This document shows, piece after piece, positions 60,738-64,000 of a stretch of DNA of 64,000 nucleotides. The stretch covers positions 1 through 64,000 of the forward strand of contig URAN01000001.1 in the NCBI GenBank assembly GCA_900545865.1, written 5' to 3'. Source of the stretch: an uncultured Eubacteriales bacterium. GTDB lineage: Bacteria; Bacillota; Clostridia; Monoglobales; Monoglobaceae. The translations under genes and the position numbers were made by a program. How positions within the stretch are numbered: the first letter of the stretch is position 1; the number at the start of each line of letters is the position of its first letter. The notes below the pieces were generated by a model. The model was not told where the DNA came from. It saw nothing but the letters and a program-made list of their open reading frames with translations, and did not search any database.

Positions 60738-61589
60738 TTACAACAGTTCCGACAGTTTGGCGAATTGAGAAATACTCAATTTTTCGCCTCGAATATTCTC
60801 GTCAACACCCATTTGGACGAGAGCGCTGCGAACGTTGTCTTTGTTTGCCGAAAAATACGGGCTTTTTGACAAAGCGTTTAAAAGAGTCTTTCTGCGTTGA
60901 CCGAACGAAGATTTTACTATTGCAAAAAACTTTTTCTCATCACTGACGGTTACGGTTGGCGTTGCCGAAACTTTAAGATGCACAACGCTTGACGCAACCT
61001 TAGGCTGTGGAATGAAACAATGCGGTTCGGCGCGGCATATTACCGTCGGGATTGTATAATATTGAACGGCAACGGACAGCGCTCCGTATTCCTTGCTGCC
61101 GCACGTCGCGCACATTCTGTCCGCAACTTCCTTTTGAACCATAAGCGTCATAGATACAACGGGAAGCCTGCTTTCCAAAATCTGCATAATAATCGGTGTT
61201 GTTATATAATAAGGAAGGTTTGCAATCACATGAAAAGGTTTGTTGTCAAATTCGTCTTTTATGAGCTTTTTAAGGTCAACCTTTAAAATGTCCGAATTTA
61301 TAAGATTAAAGTTGTCGAACCCAGCCAGCGTTTCGCCGAGTATGGGCAAGAGAGCCTTGTCTATTTCGACCGCGGTGCATCGTGCGCCCGTTTCGGCAAG
61401 CCGCCGCGTCAGAGTCCCTGCACCGGGTCCAATCTCGAGAACACAGGAGTTTTCGTTCAGTTCGGATGCCGAAACAATTTTATTGAGAACGTTTTTGTCA
61501 ATCAAAAAGTTTTGACCCAATGTTTTCGAAAAGTTAAATCCGTGGCGGTTCAGCAATGCTTTAAGTTCGGTTGGGTTGCATAAATTCAT
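60738..61589 (-). CDS. rsmA: 16S rRNA (adenine1518-N6/adenine1519-N6)-dimethyltransferase
   Basis: KsgA, SAM-dependent dimethylation of two adenines in helix 45 of 16S rRNA. 283 residues. KTLGQNFLIDKNVLNKIV near 23, VLEIGPGAGTLTRRL near 50, VEIDKAL near 73, and NLPYYITTPI near 118 (the NLPY catalytic motif). Of two nearby ATGs, the one at 61587-61589 has the better spacing from GAGAGG. 25 bp downstream of the acyltransferase gene. Confidence 0.95.
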   Translation of the reverse strand: MNLCNPTELKALLNRHGFNFSKTLGQNFLIDKNVLNKIVSASELNENSCVLEIGPGAGTLTRRLAETGARCTAVEIDKALLPILGETLAGFDNFNLINSDILKVDLKKLIKDEFDNKPFHVIANLPYYITTPIIMQILESRLPVVSMTLMVQKEVADRMCATCGSKEYGALSVAVQYYTIPTVICRAEPHCFIPQPKVASSVVHLKVSATPTVTVSDEKKFFAIVKSSFGQRRKTLLNALSKSPYFSANKDNVRSALVQMGVDENIRGEKLSISQFAKLSELL

Positions 61590-61613
61590 ATTTGTCATTC
61601 CTCTCGGTTATGT

Positions 61614-62756
61614 TTAAACTATTCTTTCGCCTCTGTCGCGCGCGATAAGTTTTGCAATGGGTAATTTTATCAATTGCCATACAAGACACAGAACGAGACA
61701 TATTCCGTACACGGCGGCAAGCCGCAAAGCAAACCTGTCGGTCAGATTGGAGATTCCGAGCGAGGTCATATACCTGTCAACCAAAACAATAATAAGACAG
61801 TGTACAAGATATATGGTGTATGTCGAGCGGTCAATTGGTGCAAACGGCGTCAGAATTTTTGACGCGCCGCCCGTGAATGCTTGTGCAAGGCAATAAAATA
61901 TAAGGATTGCACTTGAAGTATAAAGCATATTAAAAAGTTCCATCCAGACGGGTTCGTGACCGACGGTAAAGAGCGAAAGCCATACATATATTATTGCCGA
62001 AATCAGATACCCGATAAGGATAATCAGTTTATTCGATTTGAGATAGCTGCAAAATTCGTTATAGTTCTTTCCGATAAGACAGCCTGCCGTCCAATAAACC
62101 TGGTATCTCAAAAAACAGTTTGAAACATTAAAATCGGGCATTGATGGAAATACGGTTGTCAATATCGACGGCAGGTATTGGGCGCATATTGCGGTGACGA
62201 GCATCGCAAAAGCGGCGTGTACCGCAGCGCTGCCGCGGCGATAAAGAAATATCCAAAGCGGAGCCAAAAGCTCGAATTGAATAAGGACTATTACAAAATA
62301 AAAGTGCGCCCAGATGTCGCCGCCGATTATGCGAAAAGCCATATCTTTAAAATCAAAAGTGTATACACCGATGTGACAAAAATAAAGATAGTATACGGCT
62401 GACCAAAAGACATACGGAACGATGAGCCTTAAAAATCTTGACGCATAATATTCCGCCAAGCTGAAATTGTCAGCCTTTCTGAGAAACATCTTTGTGCCGC
62501 TCAGCAATATGAATCCGGGAACAACAAACATACACATCTTTTGGATGGCAAAAACCGTTCTGAACAGGCTTGTGTTTTTCGGCATATTATTGACAATCTC
62601 GGACGCGGTATGAATGAATATAACAAGCAGACAGAACACAACGTTAAGAAAAATTATATCGGACTTTCTTTTCTTTGATTGCGAGTGTCCGCTCTTTGTT
62701 TCAATCTTTTTGTCCGATGATGTTTCGGTGCGTTTGACTGCACTTTTTCCCGACAT
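61614..62756 (-). CDS. Acyltransferase 3 family membrane protein
   Basis: 380 residues. A charged cytoplasmic N-terminus (about 1-32) precedes some ten membrane segments. Family motifs: VVFCLLVIFIHTASEI with the catalytic-type His near 50, FFxGF-like VVPGFILLSGTKMF near 85, RFLRLIVPYVFWS near 110, and STYTIYLVHC near 315. These proteins O-acetylate surface polysaccharides or peptidoglycan; the acceptor is unknown. No SGNH domain is fused. Own promoter at 62789-62817; rsmA follows. Confidence 0.85.
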   Translation of the reverse strand: MSGKSAVKRTETSSDKKIETKSGHSQSKKRKSDIIFLNVVFCLLVIFIHTASEIVNNMPKNTSLFRTVFAIQKMCMFVVPGFILLSGTKMFLRKADNFSLAEYYASRFLRLIVPYVFWSAVYYLYFCHIGVYTFDFKDMAFRIIGGDIWAHFYFVIVLIQFELLAPLWIFLYRRGSAAVHAAFAMLVTAICAQYLPSILTTVFPSMPDFNVSNCFLRYQVYWTAGCLIGKNYNEFCSYLKSNKLIILIGYLISAIIYVWLSLFTVGHEPVWMELFNMLYTSSAILIFYCLAQAFTGGASKILTPFAPIDRSTYTIYLVHCLIIVLVDRYMTSLGISNLTDRFALRLAAVYGICLVLCLVWQLIKLPIAKLIARDRGERIV

Positions 62757-62788
62757 TATTCCGTCTCCTTTCGATATAAATTATACCT

Positions 62789-62817
62789 ATTATAACATAA
62801 CTTCGGATTATATGCAA
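62789..62817 (-). promoter_or_regulatory. Promoter of acyltransferase-rsmA
   Basis: Minus strand TTGCAT (62812-62817), 17-nt spacer, TATAAT (62789-62794). Confidence 0.65.
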
Positions 62818-62931
62818 GTGATATATTTGGGGCGCGTTTTATGCAATGTATCCATAAACGAGGTATAAAATTTTGTCATTCAAACAAAAATAACAAAAAT
62901 TTTAAAATTGCATTTAAATCGCGAAAAAAAC

Positions 62932-62960
62932 TTGACACTTTTTTGAAAATGTTGTATAAT
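62932..62960 (+). promoter_or_regulatory. S10 operon promoter
   Basis: TTGACA (62932-62937), 17-nt spacer, TATAAT (62955-62960); perfect consensus. Confidence 0.85.
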
Positions 62961-62966
62961 AGATAA

Positions 62967-63259
62967 GCGTGACAAAGACATACGATGAATCCGGAGGTGG
63001 CGAAAAGCCTTTAATATCAAGGTTTTTCGGGAATTTCGGAGGAGATTGTCCGGTTTTGAAAAGCGGGCGGAAGGGTCACACTTTCAAATTAATACAGATA
63101 ATAAGTTATCCGCGGCAGTATGCTGATGCCAACGGAATTATTATGTCTGTTCGTCCCGAACCGTTGCCCAATAAGGGTTTGTCGGAATCGGGTTTAATTT
63201 TCAGGCTGTGCGAAACGCCCGGCACAGTGTAAACTTATTTTTATTAAGGAGGGTATAGC
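62967..63259 (+). promoter_or_regulatory. Long leader of the S10 operon
   Basis: About 290 nt between promoter and rpsJ. An open frame (62969-63232, GTG start at the predicted 5' end) is present, but its composition is not typical of a protein and it lacks a ribosome binding site. Short inverted repeats such as GCCTTTAATATCAAGG suggest a structured regulatory leader. It does not visibly match the E. coli S10 leader. Confidence 0.5.
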
Positions 63260-63568
63260 ATGGCAGCAGAGAAAATCAGAATCAGATTAAAGGCTTATGA
63301 CCACAACCTTATCGACCAAAGCGCCGCTAAGATTGTTGAAACCGCTAAAAGAACGGGTTCTAAGGTTTCCGGACCTATTCCGCTTCCTACGAGAAAAGAA
63401 GTTGTTACTATTCTCAGAGCGGTTCATAAGTACAAAGACAGCCGTGAGCAGTTCGAACTCAGAACTCACAAAAGACTTATCGATGTTTTAGGTCCGACCA
63501 ACAAGACAATCGATGCGCTCAAGCACCTTGACTTGCCGGCAGGCGTTGACATCGAACTCAAGATTTAG
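63260..63568 (+). CDS. rpsJ: Ribosomal protein S10
   Basis: 102 residues, small-subunit protein and NusB partner in antitermination. [18 protein letters not shown] start, [20 protein letters not shown], and a C-terminal [17 protein letters not shown] precedes the ATG. First gene of the S10-spc cluster. Confidence 0.98.
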   Translation: MAAEKIRIRLKAYDHNLIDQSAAKIVETAKRTGSKVSGPIPLPTRKEVVTILRAVHKYKDSREQFELRTHKRLIDVLGPTNKTIDALKHLDLPAGVDIELKI

Positions 63569-63725
63569 TTCGACACTGCATTCTATGCATTTTGAAGAAA
63601 TTGTCCGTGTTTCTTCATTATTATAATAAACGGATAAAATTTGGTCATGTTGGCGTTTATGTCAACCAATAACCCGCAGGTATGTTTCAAAGAAACCGAT
63701 GCTTGTGTAAATTAGGAGGATAAAA

Positions 63726-64000
63726 ATGAAAAAGGCAATCTTGGGTAAGAAAATTGGTATGACCCAGATCTTCACTGAGGACGGCAATCTTGTACCGGTT
63801 ACGGTTATAGAGGCTGGTCCTTGTCCTGTTGTCCAGAAAAAAACCGTTGAAGTTGACGGTTACACAGCCGTACAGGTTGGTTTTGCGGACAAAAAGGAAA
63901 AGAAGGCAAACAAACCTGAAAAGGGACACTTTGCAAAAGCAAATGTTCCCGTTAAACGTTTTCTTAAAGAATTTAAGCTCGATAATGCAGCCGAACTCAA
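63726..64000 (+). CDS. rplC: Ribosomal protein L3, 3' partial
   Basis: Start of the large-subunit protein L3: [35 protein letters not shown], and an insert with Lys-rich [22 protein letters not shown] precedes the ATG. The gene runs past the window end. A 157-bp gap separates it from rpsJ. Confidence 0.97.
   Translation, partial: MKKAILGKKIGMTQIFTEDGNLVPVTVIEAGPCPVVQKKTVEVDGYTAVQVGFADKKEKKANKPEKGHFAKANVPVKRFLKEFKLDNAAEL

Noticed and set aside
1..64000. CRISPR arrays, prophage or large transposon
   Set aside because: No regularly spaced repeats, phage structural genes, integrase or intact transposase were seen.

Overview
The window is a chromosomal segment of a Gram-positive, anaerobe-type member of the Clostridia (Bacillota), probably an uncultured gut-type lineage. 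The evidence is a PolC-type replicative polymerase, an IspH-ribosomal S1 fusion protein, paired GlgC/GlgD, a type III pantothenate kinase, Firmicutes-style gene orders (rpmH-rnpA-yidD-yidC-jag; rpmG-secE-nusG-rplKAJL; rsmA-veg), near-consensus TTGACA-N17-TATAAT promoters and strong GGAGG ribosome binding sites. Family or genus cannot be fixed from sequence alone.

Layout: 1-~510 is a piece of an azlC permease gene whose composition differs from everything else. By eye it holds 12 GATC sites in about 0.5 kb, against about 17 in the other 63.5 kb. It abuts the 3' end of polC and is probably a foreign insertion or an assembly chimera. 0.5-6.7 kb: polC and ispG on the minus strand, separated by 800 bp of non-coding elements. 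7.3-10.4 kb: a large SLH-domain surface-layer-type protein. 10.4-12.1 kb: an accessory island of small convergent RNA/peptide modules, an unclassified structured RNA, interspersed repeats and a tRNA-Thr. 12.3-20.6 kb: ychF, a zinc-ribbon protein, a divergent CbiJ-like protein, cmk-plsC-ispH/S1, murD and small membrane or domain proteins. 20.7-23.8 kb: rpmH-rnpA-yidD-yidC-jag. 24.0-27.7 kb: rpmG-secE-nusG-rplK-rplA-rplJ-rplL with ribosomal-protein leader RNAs. 27.9-36.8 kb: a TIM-barrel epimerase, argC-argB, an MsmX/UgpC-like ATPase, a putative C-rich sRNA, manA, rhaB-rhaA. 37.2-43.4 kb: a decayed RAYT transposase gene and the glycogen operon glgB-glgC-glgD-glgA. 43.4-46.4 kb: a MITE-like element, a second tRNA-Thr, a second TIM-barrel epimerase, YbaK. 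46.4-51.2 kb: an SseB-like gene with sbcD-sbcC. 51.6-58.1 kb: coaX-pth-mfd and a PrsA-like foldase. 58.1-62.8 kb: holA with a ComEC-like metallo-hydrolase, veg, rsmA, an acyltransferase. 62.9 kb to the end: start of the S10 ribosomal operon (rpsJ, rplC partial).

Most interesting system: three copies (about 5.10-5.51, 10.65-11.04 and 11.36-11.66 kb), plus a solo half copy (4.89-5.01 kb), of a compact module with convergent near-consensus promoters, a hydrophobic 22-24 residue peptide gene, a shared hairpin terminator and an opposing RNA. They look like type I toxin-antitoxin loci. Two copies encode clearly homologous 24-residue peptides with synonymous changes, share an overlapping leader ORF and carry a start-site hairpin. 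In all three, inverted repeats just inside the two promoters can base-pair, and the repeat sequence changes in concert between copies.
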